Origin: Chryseobacterium aquifrigidense
Lineage (GTDB): Bacteria > Bacteroidota > Bacteroidia > Flavobacteriales > Weeksellaceae
DNA: 64,000 bases
Assembly (NCBI RefSeq): GCF_006716485.1
Contig: NZ_VFPD01000001.1
Location: 2,462,008-2,526,007, forward strand
Direction: 5' to 3'
Shown here: positions 15,350 through 23,761 of the stretch, one piece after another
Position numbering within the stretch: position 1 is the stretch's first letter
How the letters are laid out: each line of letters opens with the position of its first letter
Program-made: the position numbers and the translations under genes
Notes under the pieces: generated by a model
The model's input: the letters and a program-made list of their open reading frames with translations, nothing else
What the model was told of the DNA's origin: nothing
Databases searched by the model: none

Positions 15350-16363
15350 ATGAAACATATCACAAACCGCCAGTCTTCGGATCTGGCCGGATTATATACT
15401 TTATCCCTCCGAATGGTTATCGGATGGACATACTTTTCAGCGTTCTGGCGCAGACTGATCCTCGAAAACAAGCTTATCCCTGATGAAAAGGGATACATCG
15501 GGGAAAAATTCAATCATTTCTTACCGAATGCCCTGGGCATAAAGCCTGTTATTGAATATCTGGTAACTCATCCTGATGCTTTACAACGCTCGATGATGAT
15601 TTTTACCATTATCGAAGCCATTGTGGGATTATTCATCATCCTCGGATTATTTACGCGTTTAATGAGTATTGGCATCTTCAGCCTTGCTCTCGGAATTTTA
15701 TTGGGTTCAGGATGGCTGGGAACAACCTGTCTCGATGAATGGCAGATCGGTGTTCTGGGTGTTGCTGGTGGATTCGTACTGTTTCTGACAGGAAGCGGAT
15801 CTTATTCTCTGGATCATTATTTCATGAAAAACAACAAAAAATTTACTCAAAAAGGATGGTTTTCATGGCTTGGTTCAGGAACTTTCCCTGTCTCAAACCC
15901 AAAAGTTTTTGTGCTGGCAGGCTCACTCATCATATTTGGATTGACCATTTTTACCAATCAGTATTTTCATGGAGGCGTATGGGGAACACTGCATAATAAA
16001 TCGGTAAAACCTAAACTGGAAATTTCAAACATCACTCATCATCATTCAAAATTAAGGTTTGAAGTCTACAGAACAGAAGGTGCCGATGTGTACGGTTCTT
16101 TTCTGATAGGCATTCATATTCTGGATAAAAACGGAAAAATTTTAAAGGAACTTGATCATAAAGAACTCGCCGGAATTCCTAAAGAAAATATTCAGAATCA
16201 TTATGTTGCCAAAGTGAAACCTGGAAAGCACAGCCTGATAATTCCATTGGGAGCAAAAGCTGATGTGACTCTGAATATTGATGATATTCTTCAGAAAAGC
16301 GAAATTCATGCACTTAAACTGATTGATGTGAGCGGGATTGAGTGGATTGAGAGGATTAAATAA
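15350..16363 (+). CDS. DoxD-DoxA fusion protein (thiosulfate:quinone oxidoreductase-like)
   Basis: The N-terminal half is a DoxD/DoxX membrane domain with about four or five helices (LRMVIGWTYFSAFWRR, IFTIIEAIVGLFIILGLF, LALGILLGSGWLG, GVAGGFVLFLTGSG). A further helix (VLAGSLIIFGLTIF) leads to a C-terminal DoxA-like domain outside the membrane (KLRFEVYRTEGADVYGSF, VKPGKHSLIIPLG). In the archaeon Acidianus these are two subunits of an enzyme passing electrons from thiosulfate to quinone; here they are one chain of 337 residues. Whether this protein uses thiosulfate is not shown. Confidence 0.82.
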   Translation: MKHITNRQSSDLAGLYTLSLRMVIGWTYFSAFWRRLILENKLIPDEKGYIGEKFNHFLPNALGIKPVIEYLVTHPDALQRSMMIFTIIEAIVGLFIILGLFTRLMSIGIFSLALGILLGSGWLGTTCLDEWQIGVLGVAGGFVLFLTGSGSYSLDHYFMKNNKKFTQKGWFSWLGSGTFPVSNPKVFVLAGSLIIFGLTIFTNQYFHGGVWGTLHNKSVKPKLEISNITHHHSKLRFEVYRTEGADVYGSFLIGIHILDKNGKILKELDHKELAGIPKENIQNHYVAKVKPGKHSLIIPLGAKADVTLNIDDILQKSEIHALKLIDVSGIEWIERIK

Positions 16364-16375
16364 ATTGAAACTCAA

Positions 16376-16400
16376 GGTCCGGGATTCGGGGTGCGGGTTT
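16376..16400. repeat. Half-copy of the CGGGATTCGGG dispersed repeat
   Basis: GTCCGGGATTCGGGGTGCGG resembles the left arm of the repeat at 1411-1460. It directly precedes a hairpin repeat copy. Confidence 0.4.
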
Positions 16401-16403
16401 TAT

Positions 16404-16467
16404 GTTTTGTCTAAAGCCGATCCTTGATTTATAAGAGAGAAAGCGGACTAAAGTCCGCTCCTATTGT
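16404..16467. repeat. CTAAAG double-hairpin intergenic repeat, copy 3
   Basis: The degenerate first half GTCTAAAGCCGA (about 16409-16420) is followed by perfect palindrome GCGGACTAAAGTCCGC (16443-16458) and the family end CCTATTG. The stem change GGAC/GTCC, against GGGC/GCCC elsewhere, is compensatory. Confidence 0.7.
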
Positions 16468-16498
16468 TGTTTGAAATTATTATTTTCAATATTCAGCT

Positions 16499-17095
16499 CT
16501 ATTTTTCTGAGACAAGGATATGATAGCTGCATGAGCTGTCCGGATCAAGTCTGAGTACTTTTATATCCAATAAAACATCCAGTCCCATGGTGTCGCAAAT
16601 GCCCTGTATGAAAGGTTTTATGACAGGCCATTTCAGCAGACCTGCAATTTGCAGGCTCTGCGTAATTTTGTGGTAACGGTCTGTCCCTTTAATAAGCATT
16701 TCGCATTTGTAGTCATTTAATTCTTTAAATTCAAAATTGTATTCGGGACTGGATGTAAAAATTGCTCCTATCAGTATTTTTGCAACAGCTGGAATTCCAG
16801 GCTGCAGGTTAGGTTTTGCTTCAAGATTCCTCAGTGTCATTCTTGATCCCAGATCATACATAAAAGTGCCGGAAATCTGTTCAATAGCTTCTGGTCCGTA
16901 AAGTTTTCCGATCTGCTTAAGGACGCCTCCATAAAAAGCTCCTGTAATATCAGACAAGCGCTGGGTAAGTTCTGTAAAAGTTCCGGGAAAGAAATCTGCA
17001 ATAATCTGAGCCTGATTCATTTCAGAAAGATAGATGTCATCTTTTCTGAAGTCTGATAAAGCCAGATAGGTTTCCGGCAGTTGAATTTGATTCAT
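16499..17095 (-). CDS. Hypothetical protein (198 aa), no recognised family
   Basis: A soluble-looking protein without signal peptide or membrane helix; begins MNQIQLPETYLALSDFRKDD. Segments such as GAFYGGVLKQIGKLYGPEAIE and the late YKCEMLIKGTDRYHKITQSLQ with Cys-containing GICDTMG suggest a helix-plus-sheet fold. That is reminiscent of the 4-vinyl-reductase/V4R or ATC-hydrolase-like groups, but I cannot support either. It is a single gene between DoxDA and the efflux operon, with repeats on its 3' side. Confidence 0.6.
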   Translation of the reverse strand: MNQIQLPETYLALSDFRKDDIYLSEMNQAQIIADFFPGTFTELTQRLSDITGAFYGGVLKQIGKLYGPEAIEQISGTFMYDLGSRMTLRNLEAKPNLQPGIPAVAKILIGAIFTSSPEYNFEFKELNDYKCEMLIKGTDRYHKITQSLQIAGLLKWPVIKPFIQGICDTMGLDVLLDIKVLRLDPDSSCSYHILVSEK

Positions 17096-17262
17096 AGTTA
17101 ATACGTTATTAGTGTTTTGAAATCATGGTTAAGTGAAGTTATAAAACCATGTAAATCTAGAAAAAATAAATAAACTCTCCAATAAGTGATATTATTTTTC
17201 GTTTAACAAAATAAAAACAGAACGTATTGTAAATTATTACCTTATAATAAAAAATGGACATA

Positions 17263-17292
17263 AAAAAACCTTCGGAAATCCGAAGGTTTTTT
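17263..17292 (-). terminator. Terminator of the efflux operon
   Basis: The perfect 13-bp stem AAAAAACCTTCGG / CCGAAGGTTTTTT with AAAT loop lies 11 bases past the emrB-like stop. T-runs on both strands allow bidirectional action. Confidence 0.9.
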
Positions 17293-17302
17293 ATTTTAAA
17301 AT

Positions 17303-18880
17303 TTAGTGCATGGCTTCACTCAAATCTATTTTTTCTTTGCTCTTTCTTTCTTTTACAAGTAAGATAAACGGAATACATATCAGGAATACGATTCCGAGGT
17401 AAAGAAACACATCCATATAAGATAATACAGTGGCCTGTTTCGTTACGGATAAGTCGAGCATTTTATACGCGGCATTCATTGCTGCATCAGGGGTCATTCC
17501 TTTTGCTATAAAATTCGCTTTCAATGCAGCCAGCCTTTGCTGAACATCAAAACTGTTTTCGTCCAGATGGGAAATTAAGCTATTTCTGTATTTCTGACCT
17601 GCATTAGCAATAAAGGTTGTAATCGCTGCAATTCCGAAAGATCCTCCCAGCTGTCTCATCATCCCTGTAAAGGCTGCTCCCTGACCAATCTCCTGCCCTT
17701 TCAATGTACTTAATGACAATGAGGTAATTGGAATAAATAACAATCCTAAACCTGCACCTCTCACGATCAGCATCCAGAAGAAGGCTTCTTTACTGGTATC
17801 CGGGGTCAGAATCTTGTATCCCCAGAAGCTATATACAAAGAAGATAAAGAGTCCTAATGAAACCAGGATCTGTTGTTTAGCTCCTTTTGCCAGCAATCTA
17901 CCAATGATCGGCATCATGAAAGCTGTTGTCAATGCCGCCGGAATCATCAAAGCTCCGGACTGAAGTGCCGTCCATCCCAAAATACTCTGAGTATACAATG
18001 GAACGATGAATGTAGAACCATACAATCCGAATCCAAGCACGAATGACATCATAGTTCCGATTCTCAGGTTACTGTTTTTAAGTACCCTCAGCTCAACGAT
18101 CGGATATTTAAAGGTAAGTTCCCTCCAAAGGAATAATATAAATCCTAAAACCGCAGCTACTGTAAACGCTACAATCATTCCGCTGGCAAACCAGTCTTCT
18201 TCATGACCTCTCTCAAGGATAAATTGTAATGAACCTACGGTTACTGCCAGTAATCCAATCCCAATCCAGTCAACATCCGAGACTTTACGTTTTTCTGCAT
18301 ATTTCGGACTTCTTACAAACTGCAGCGTCATCAGGGTTGCTGCAATTCCAATCGGAATATTAATATAGAAAATATATGGCCAGCTGAAATTATCAACGAT
18401 ATATCCTCCTAGAGGCGGACCTAAGGTAGGACCGATAATTACTCCCAGACCATAAATAGCCTGAGCCATACTTCTTTTTTCAATCGGATAAGATTCCGTA
18501 ATGATCGTTTGTGAAGTTACCAATAAGGCTCCCCCACCGATTCCCTGCATTAATCTGAAGAACACGAGTTCCCAGATATTGGTTGCATTTCCACATAAAA
18601 ATGAAAATATGGTAAATATAATGATGGATGCCGCAAAGTAATTTCTACGTCCAAACTGCTGGGAAAGCCAGCTCGTCATTGGTACTATAATAACGTTACC
18701 AATGGCATAAGCCGTAATTACCCACCCCACTTCTGAAAGTGTAGATCCAAGATTCCCCTTCATTTCATTCAAGGCAACATTAACAATCGTGGAATCTACA
18801 ATTTCAAGAAGGGCACAAAGGATAGCAGTAATCGTAATGATCACTCTCCGCGCTCCATATTCTACTAATGAATCTTGCAT
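17303..18880 (-). CDS. DHA2-family multidrug efflux MFS permease (EmrB/QacA type)
   Basis: Inner-membrane drug:proton antiporter with about 14 transmembrane helices in 525 residues. Motif C of the family is seen in YGLGVIIGPTLGPPLGGYIVD, and motif A-like sequence in SQQFGRRNYF. LLEIVDSTIVNVALNEM carries the helix 1 acidic residue typical of DHA2 members. It is last in the tetR-tolC-emrA-emrB operon and should form a three-part pump with the upstream HlyD and TolC proteins. A repeat-bearing 140-base gap separates it from emrA. Confidence 0.93.
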   Translation of the reverse strand: MQDSLVEYGARRVIITITAILCALLEIVDSTIVNVALNEMKGNLGSTLSEVGWVITAYAIGNVIIVPMTSWLSQQFGRRNYFAASIIIFTIFSFLCGNATNIWELVFFRLMQGIGGGALLVTSQTIITESYPIEKRSMAQAIYGLGVIIGPTLGPPLGGYIVDNFSWPYIFYINIPIGIAATLMTLQFVRSPKYAEKRKVSDVDWIGIGLLAVTVGSLQFILERGHEEDWFASGMIVAFTVAAVLGFILFLWRELTFKYPIVELRVLKNSNLRIGTMMSFVLGFGLYGSTFIVPLYTQSILGWTALQSGALMIPAALTTAFMMPIIGRLLAKGAKQQILVSLGLFIFFVYSFWGYKILTPDTSKEAFFWMLIVRGAGLGLLFIPITSLSLSTLKGQEIGQGAAFTGMMRQLGGSFGIAAITTFIANAGQKYRNSLISHLDENSFDVQQRLAALKANFIAKGMTPDAAMNAAYKMLDLSVTKQATVLSYMDVFLYLGIVFLICIPFILLVKERKSKEKIDLSEAMH

Positions 18881-18896
18881 AAGTTTTTTTCGATGT

Positions 18897-18992
18897 TAAA
18901 AATCAATGGTGAATTTTGCTTCGCAGGTGAATAGTGAATTGTAAAGCTTTCGTTTTAATTGGCTGCAAAGCTGATTCACTATTGATAACGAA
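18897..18992. repeat. Dispersed TTTGCTTCGCA/ATTCACTATTGA repeat, copy 1 (inside efflux operon)
   Basis: GAATTTTGCTTCGCAGGTG, then GAATAGTGAATTG, and later the inverted GATTCACTATTGATAACG. The reverse complement of the same words is found at 37901-37948. It lies between two operon genes. Confidence 0.55.
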
Positions 18993-19020
18993 GTTCATTG
19001 ACTCTCAACAATTTTAAATG

Positions 19021-20124
19021 TTATTTCAAAGCAACTTCTGCCTTTACGTTCATTCCTGTTCTTAATCTTTTGGCAATGTTCTTGTCAAGATTTACAAAAT
19101 CGATTTTTACAGGAAGTCTCTGAACTACTTTTACGAAGTTACCGCTCGCGTTATCCGGAGGAAGAATAGAGAATGTAGCTCCTGTAGCCGGAGAGAATGA
19201 ACTTACCACTCCTTCAAACTCCTGATCAGGGAAAGCATCAATCTCAATTTTCACTTTCTGCCCTTCTACCATTTTGTCTACCTGCGTTTCTTTAAAGTTA
19301 GCTACAACCCATTTCTGGTCGTTTTTAACCAAAGCAAACAACTGTGCTCCAGCCTGCAGATACTGACCTGCCTGTGTAGGTACTTTTCCAACGTATCCAT
19401 CCTCAGGTGCAAGGATTACGGTGTATGATAAGTTAAGTTTTGCATTTTCTACATCCACTTCTCTTTGCTTAGCCACAGATCCTGCCACACTGATTTGTTG
19501 TGAACTTGCTGCGGTCTGAGAAGAAGCGATGTGAGTTTGCTGAGCAATTTGGTTTCTTTGATCAACCAAAACCTGTAACTGTCTGTCTGCAGATTGTTTT
19601 GCTGCCAAAGCCTGCTCATATTGCTGTTCTGTAATAGAGTGGTCTTTTACAAGATTAGCATATCTCTTCAAATCCTGAGAAGTTTTCCAAACATTTACTT
19701 TTGCTGCTTCTATCTGAGCATTAGCCGTTACTACAGCCGCTTCTGAAGAACCGATATTTTTTGAAGTAGCTGTTGTGGTAGCTTCTGCATTGGAAATATT
19801 ACTTTTAGCAGTAGATAATGCTGCCTGAGCCTGGTCTAGAGCCATTTTCTGATCTCTGTTATCCAAAATCACCAAAGTATCTCCTTTCTTTACAAACTGG
19901 TTGTCTTTTACCTTTACCTGAGCTACATAACCTGAGATTTTAGAAATTACCGGTGCCATATTGGAAGCAATCTGAGCATCGTCAGTCTCTTCGTGATACT
20001 GTCCGTAAGTAAACGCTCTGTAACCGTACATTCCTCCTCCGATTACTACTGCCGCTAAAATGATAGGAAAAACTAAACTTTTTTTCTTTTTAGGTTCAGC
20101 TGCCTGTGTATTATTATTTTCCAT
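19021..20124 (-). CDS. HlyD-family periplasmic adaptor (EmrA-like)
   Basis: Membrane-fusion subunit of a tripartite efflux pump. One N-terminal membrane helix (LVFPIILAAVVIGGGMYG) is followed by the biotinyl-lipoyl half YVAQVKVKDNQFVKKGDTL, a long Ala/Gln-rich coiled-coil hairpin (about 90-215), the second lipoyl half LAPEDGYVGKVPTQAGQYL and a beta-barrel region ending RTGMNVKAEVALK. The length of 367 is typical. It starts 16 bases after the tolC-like stop. Confidence 0.93.
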   Translation of the reverse strand: MENNNTQAAEPKKKKSLVFPIILAAVVIGGGMYGYRAFTYGQYHEETDDAQIASNMAPVISKISGYVAQVKVKDNQFVKKGDTLVILDNRDQKMALDQAQAALSTAKSNISNAEATTTATSKNIGSSEAAVVTANAQIEAAKVNVWKTSQDLKRYANLVKDHSITEQQYEQALAAKQSADRQLQVLVDQRNQIAQQTHIASSQTAASSQQISVAGSVAKQREVDVENAKLNLSYTVILAPEDGYVGKVPTQAGQYLQAGAQLFALVKNDQKWVVANFKETQVDKMVEGQKVKIEIDAFPDQEFEGVVSSFSPATGATFSILPPDNASGNFVKVVQRLPVKIDFVNLDKNIAKRLRTGMNVKAEVALK

Positions 20125-20140
20125 TTTGGTTTCGATCTGA

Positions 20141-21457
20141 TTATTTAATTGTTAAAGTTCCTGTTGTTTGTAATAGTTTTCTGTATGCCAGTGCTGCGTC
20201 TGCCTTAGCATTGATCACTCCAACGTTGGCAGCAATCTGAGCCGCGTCTGCATCCAGCAATTCAGTCATGGTTGCCAGACCGTTGTCGTATTTATTTTTT
20301 GTAATTCTGTAATTTTCATTAGCCTGCTCAGCAGATTTTTCGAAAACAGCAATTCTCTTTTTTGAATAATCGGTGTTTTGGTATTCTCTGTTGACATCAA
20401 GCTTAATGTTATCATTCAGTAATTCATCAGTAGCAGCAAGCTGTTTTTCTCTCGCCTGTGACTGTCTTAATGAAGAATTTTCTTTCCAAAGGTTGGATAA
20501 GTTGTAAGAAACTCCAATTCCTACGTTAATCGCATTGTAAACGGTAAGAAACTTAGGAATATCTGCTGCTACGTATCCTCCGGTAAATGCAATGGAAGGA
20601 AGGTTTTCTGCTTTCGCTGCTTTTGATCCAAGTTCTGCCGCTTTTCTCTGCTGTGCCAGAGCCTGTAAATCTTTACGGTTTTCTCTGGCTTCGGTAACAT
20701 AAAAATCAACAGGTTTTACGTCTGATCCCTCTTCAATATAATTTTCATCCACTGTCAGTTCTGTAGTTTCAGGAAGCCCAAGCAATAAATCCATATTGAT
20801 ATTGGCAATATTGTAGTTATTCTTAGCTTCCAACAGTTGAAGTTCAATATTTGAAGTCTGAAGATTTGCCTTTAATCTGTCGTTTCTTGCTATCAAACCG
20901 TTGTTTTCCATTTTAAGGAAGGTTTCATCTCTTTTTTGAGAAGCAGTAAGGTTTTCTTCAAAGACTTTGATAGACTGGTTAGCCTTAAACAGATTATTAT
21001 AAGCCTGAGCTACATTGTAAGCAATGGCAATTTTATCATTCTCAGTACTTAGTTTAGAAGCTTCTACAAGATATTTAGCGGACTGAATCCCATATTTGAT
21101 TCTTCCGCCGCTGTAAATCGGAACGCTAAGATTCGCTGAGCCGTAAACTACCTGATGTATTTCAGGTCCGCCAGCGCCGCCTGCAAGACCAGGAAGTTTG
21201 ATATCAACATTTGGTTTTATCGGAAGATACATATAGCTACCTGATACTTTTAATTCCGGTAGTTGTCTGTTTTTAGCCTCCAAAAGATCAGCTGTAGCCT
21301 CTTCGATCTTGGCTGCATCGATCTTGAGATTCTTGCTGTTCTGGATTCCCAGCTGCACGGCCTCGTCAAGAGTAAGTGTTCTTTTCTCCTGAGCATTTGC
21401 ATTTGCTATTCCTACGAATAGTGATAATGCAATCACTGAGTTATTTATTCTCTTCAT
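20141..21457 (-). CDS. TolC-family outer membrane efflux protein
   Basis: Signal peptide MKRINNSVIALSLFVGIANANAQ, then two TolC repeats. The first starts LTLDEAVQLGIQNSKNLKIDAAKIEEA; the second holds RKDLQALAQQRKAAELGSKAAKAENLPSIAFTG and the closing NYRITKNKYDNGLATMTELLDADAA. It would form the outer-membrane channel of the pump. Its start overlaps the tetR 3' end by 17 bases, so the two are translationally linked. Confidence 0.93.
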   Translation of the reverse strand: MKRINNSVIALSLFVGIANANAQEKRTLTLDEAVQLGIQNSKNLKIDAAKIEEATADLLEAKNRQLPELKVSGSYMYLPIKPNVDIKLPGLAGGAGGPEIHQVVYGSANLSVPIYSGGRIKYGIQSAKYLVEASKLSTENDKIAIAYNVAQAYNNLFKANQSIKVFEENLTASQKRDETFLKMENNGLIARNDRLKANLQTSNIELQLLEAKNNYNIANINMDLLLGLPETTELTVDENYIEEGSDVKPVDFYVTEARENRKDLQALAQQRKAAELGSKAAKAENLPSIAFTGGYVAADIPKFLTVYNAINVGIGVSYNLSNLWKENSSLRQSQAREKQLAATDELLNDNIKLDVNREYQNTDYSKKRIAVFEKSAEQANENYRITKNKYDNGLATMTELLDADAAQIAANVGVINAKADAALAYRKLLQTTGTLTIK

Positions 21458-22079
21458 AACCTAAAAGGTCTTTTAGTAAATATTTAATATGTTTATTAAG
21501 TTCTGTGTAGTATTTTTCATCAAAAGCTTCTTCATCTTCTGTTTCATTCAGGAACTCTTTATACATTTCTTTCGCATTGAATGCATAAAATAAGGTTCCG
21601 CTTACTGTGGAATGAAGAAGATAAATGGGTGGATTTTTGGTGAAAATTCCATTTTTAAGACCACTTTCCAATATTTGTGAATACATGGAAAGAAATCCCA
21701 TTTTGGTTTGCTTCAAAAATTCTACAATCTGAGGATTTTTAGTATGCAGCTGCTCTCTCTGCATAATCCTGTAGAAGCATTTTTGAGTGCGGATCTTGTA
21801 AGAAAACTGATCGATTACCCTTTCAATCTTCTGCCATTCGTTGATGTCTGTTCTTCCCAAAAGATCTTTAGAAAAAAACTGACCTTCATTCATTCTGTAT
21901 TCTACTAATTTCTCATAAAGTTTTTCTTTAGAGCCAAAATAATACGAGATCATAGAAATATTAACATTCGCATCCTTTGCAATTTCCCGGGTGGAAGTTC
22001 CTTCGAATCCCTTTTCTGCAAAGAGCTTCTCGGCGGCGAATAATATATTTTCTTCTTTTGAAATCATGTTCGTGTTCAT
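21441..22079 (-). CDS. TetR/AcrR-family repressor of the efflux operon
   Basis: N-terminal helix-turn-helix (EENILFAAEKLFAEKGFEG, TSTREIAKDANVNISMISYYF, GSKEKLYEKLVEYR) and a helical ligand-binding domain; 212 residues. MNTNMISK allows a start at 22079 or 22067; both give the full DNA-binding domain. It is first in the operon. A full -33/-7 promoter lies just upstream, and a perfect inverted repeat covers its -33 box, so self-repression of the whole operon is likely. The inducing drug is unknown. Confidence 0.92.
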   Translation of the reverse strand: MNTNMISKEENILFAAEKLFAEKGFEGTSTREIAKDANVNISMISYYFGSKEKLYEKLVEYRMNEGQFFSKDLLGRTDINEWQKIERVIDQFSYKIRTQKCFYRIMQREQLHTKNPQIVEFLKQTKMGFLSMYSQILESGLKNGIFTKNPPIYLLHSTVSGTLFYAFNAKEMYKEFLNETEDEEAFDEKYYTELNKHIKYLLKDLLGYEENK

Positions 22080-22090
22080 TTTTCAGGGCG

Positions 22091-22121
22091 CAAATGTACA
22101 CAAGTTTTAACACAAATCAAA
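22091..22121 (-). promoter_or_regulatory. Efflux operon promoter (TTTG-N19-TACATTTG)
   Basis: Reading the minus strand: -33 TTTG at 22121-22118, a 19-base spacer, and -7 TACATTTG at 22098-22091, 12 bases before the ATG. Both boxes and the spacing match the Bacteroidota sigma-A consensus. Confidence 0.8.
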
Positions 22122-22130
22122 CGATTGATT
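22115..22130. promoter_or_regulatory. Putative TetR operator overlapping -33 box
   Basis: AATCAAACGATTGATT has perfect 6-bp arms around a 4-base centre. An alternative 7-bp pairing (AAATCAA 22114-22120 / TTGATTT 22129-22135) is also possible because TGAT is repeated. Confidence 0.65.
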
Positions 22131-22365
22131 GATTTTTTAATATAGATTTAATTTATTGCAAAGAAAAGACGTTTTCTATAATATATGCTGAATACGCAGC
22201 AGAGGCAGTTTTTGATGGAAAATAATAAAAATAGCGTCCTTTTTTTATTCATATATGGGAAATACTTCAATGATAATTCTTAATATTTCCAGGCTATATT
22301 CAATTGAAGTATACCTAAAAAAGGCAGGAAAGTAAAGCTAAAATGATAATCTCCAGAATAAAAAC

Positions 22366-22391
22366 AAAACTCCGGTGTTAACCAGAGTTTT
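22366..22391 (-). terminator. Terminator of holB
   Basis: AAAACTC / GAGTTTT outer stem with GGT/ACC inner pairs, directly past the holB stop; T-rich on the minus strand. Confidence 0.65.
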
Positions 22392-22394
22392 TAT

Positions 22395-23513
22395 TTATGT
22401 GCTTTTATGAATGTATCTTGATAGTTTAATTCCCAGATCCGTCCAGACAATTTTGGGGTTTCCGTTTCTGGTCAGGTGAAGATCAGCTGTATTGATTTCT
22501 TCCAAAATACTTTCAATATTGGCCCCGCTGATAAATTTTGAAAAGCCGGCCCAATTGAAGCCATTCGCATTGATCTTTTTATATACCAGATTCTCAGACT
22601 GATAGTTCTGAAGCAATGCCAGTCTGAAAATTTCAGAACAATAATTAAGGAAGTTTTTTTGCTTTTCTCTGTTCCATCCTGCAATTTCTCTTGCCCAAAC
22701 AATAATACTTCTAAGATATTCCGGTTTCTTTTTTACCATAAAGGCATCTCTCACCCACTGTACAAAAAGCTTTTCAAACTCATTGCTTTTGTCTCCTGAA
22801 TGTAACAGTTTTATGGCTTCGTTGAGATCACCCTGTGCTTCATGAACAATCTCCCTTATTTTTTCTTCTGAAACAGAGAAGTTCTTTTTAAGATAATTCT
22901 CAATATCTTCATCATTAATTCTCGGGATCTCTACAATCTGTGTTCTGGAAAGAATAGTAGGAAGAATATCGTTTGTGCTTTCAGCCGTAAGAAGAATGAC
23001 GGTTTTTGCCGGCGGTTCCTCTAAAAATTTCAAAAACTTATTGGAAGCGGCTATATTCATTTTATCTGCTCTCCAGACGATAAGAATTTTGGTTCCTCCC
23101 TCAAAACTTTTTAAAGAAAACTTTTGATTCTGGTCATCCACTTCATCTGCAGAAATAAATAACTGTTTATTTTCCGATTCCAGGAAGGCAGTCCAGTCAT
23201 CATAGCTTGCGTAAGGAGAAGCTATAATCATTTCTCTGAACTCATCAAATTTATTCTTACTTAATGAGTTTTTATTGTCCGTAAAAACCGGAAAACTGAA
23301 ATGCAGATCCAGGTGATTGAGGTGTTCTACCTTCGCAGCAGCATGTTCATTTTCCCGACTGAAAATTTCCCGTGCATAGGCCAATACCATAGGTAGTGTT
23401 CCGTATCCCTCTTTTCCTACAAAAAGCTGGGCATGGCTCACTCTGTTTTCAGCAATGCTTTCTCTAAGAAGTTTTTTCAGATTCGTCTGTCCGGCGATGT
23501 TCTCCCAATTCAT
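22395..23513 (-). CDS. holB: DNA polymerase III subunit delta' (clamp-loader)
   Basis: Clamp-loader subunit with the start MNWENIAGQTNLKKLLRESIAENRVSHAQLFVG, which is the usual opening of Flavobacteriia delta'. ATPase-like landmarks include the degenerate P-loop GKEGYGTLPM, WRADKMNIAASNKFLKFLEEPP (sensor 1 region) and TESTNDILPTILSRTQIVEI with the SRTQ arginine-finger motif. The degenerate P-loop is expected, since delta' does not hydrolyse ATP. The length of 372 is normal. The promoter box lies only 4 bases from the ATG. Confidence 0.92.
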   Translation of the reverse strand: MNWENIAGQTNLKKLLRESIAENRVSHAQLFVGKEGYGTLPMVLAYAREIFSRENEHAAAKVEHLNHLDLHFSFPVFTDNKNSLSKNKFDEFREMIIASPYASYDDWTAFLESENKQLFISADEVDDQNQKFSLKSFEGGTKILIVWRADKMNIAASNKFLKFLEEPPAKTVILLTAESTNDILPTILSRTQIVEIPRINDEDIENYLKKNFSVSEEKIREIVHEAQGDLNEAIKLLHSGDKSNEFEKLFVQWVRDAFMVKKKPEYLRSIIVWAREIAGWNREKQKNFLNYCSEIFRLALLQNYQSENLVYKKINANGFNWAGFSKFISGANIESILEEINTADLHLTRNGNPKIVWTDLGIKLSRYIHKST

Positions 23514-23517
23514 GTTT

Positions 23518-23525
23518 CAAAGATA
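23518..23525 (-). promoter_or_regulatory. -7 promoter element (TATCTTTG) of holB
   Basis: A perfect minus-strand TAnnTTTG lies 4 bases upstream of the ATG, implying a very short or absent leader. Confidence 0.5.
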
Positions 23526-23687
23526 AAAAATCTTATCTCAATTCATAAAATTAAGTCTGCTTAAAATGCATAAAACTATAGATTACAATTTCAATAGAGT
23601 AATACACCTACTCTATTATAGGAAACATCAATAATAAGATTAGAATAAAACTTAAAATTAAATTTTACACAATTTAATTTTAAACAA

Positions 23688-23695
23688 TACATTTG
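23688..23695 (+). promoter_or_regulatory. -7 promoter element (TACATTTG) of the aldehyde dehydrogenase gene
   Basis: A perfect match, 66 bases before the ATG at 23762, in a very AT-rich region. No clear -33 TTTG is seen. Confidence 0.45.
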
Positions 23696-23761
23696 TCAAG
23701 TGAAATTATTCGTAAATTGATTACCATTTCACACCAATTCAAATATTAAAATTACACACCA

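Larger units (their letters stand above)
22080..22394. other. 315-base intergenic region between tetR and holB
   Basis: It holds the tetR promoter and operator near 22091-22135 and the holB terminator hairpin at 22366-22391. The 230 bases between are AT-rich; I see only a 32-codon ATG frame at about 22195 without supporting signals. Confidence 0.6.

Noticed and set aside
22195..22293. 32-codon ATG frame between tetR and holB
   Set aside because: No promoter, no signal peptide and no protein-like character; probably chance in AT-rich DNA.
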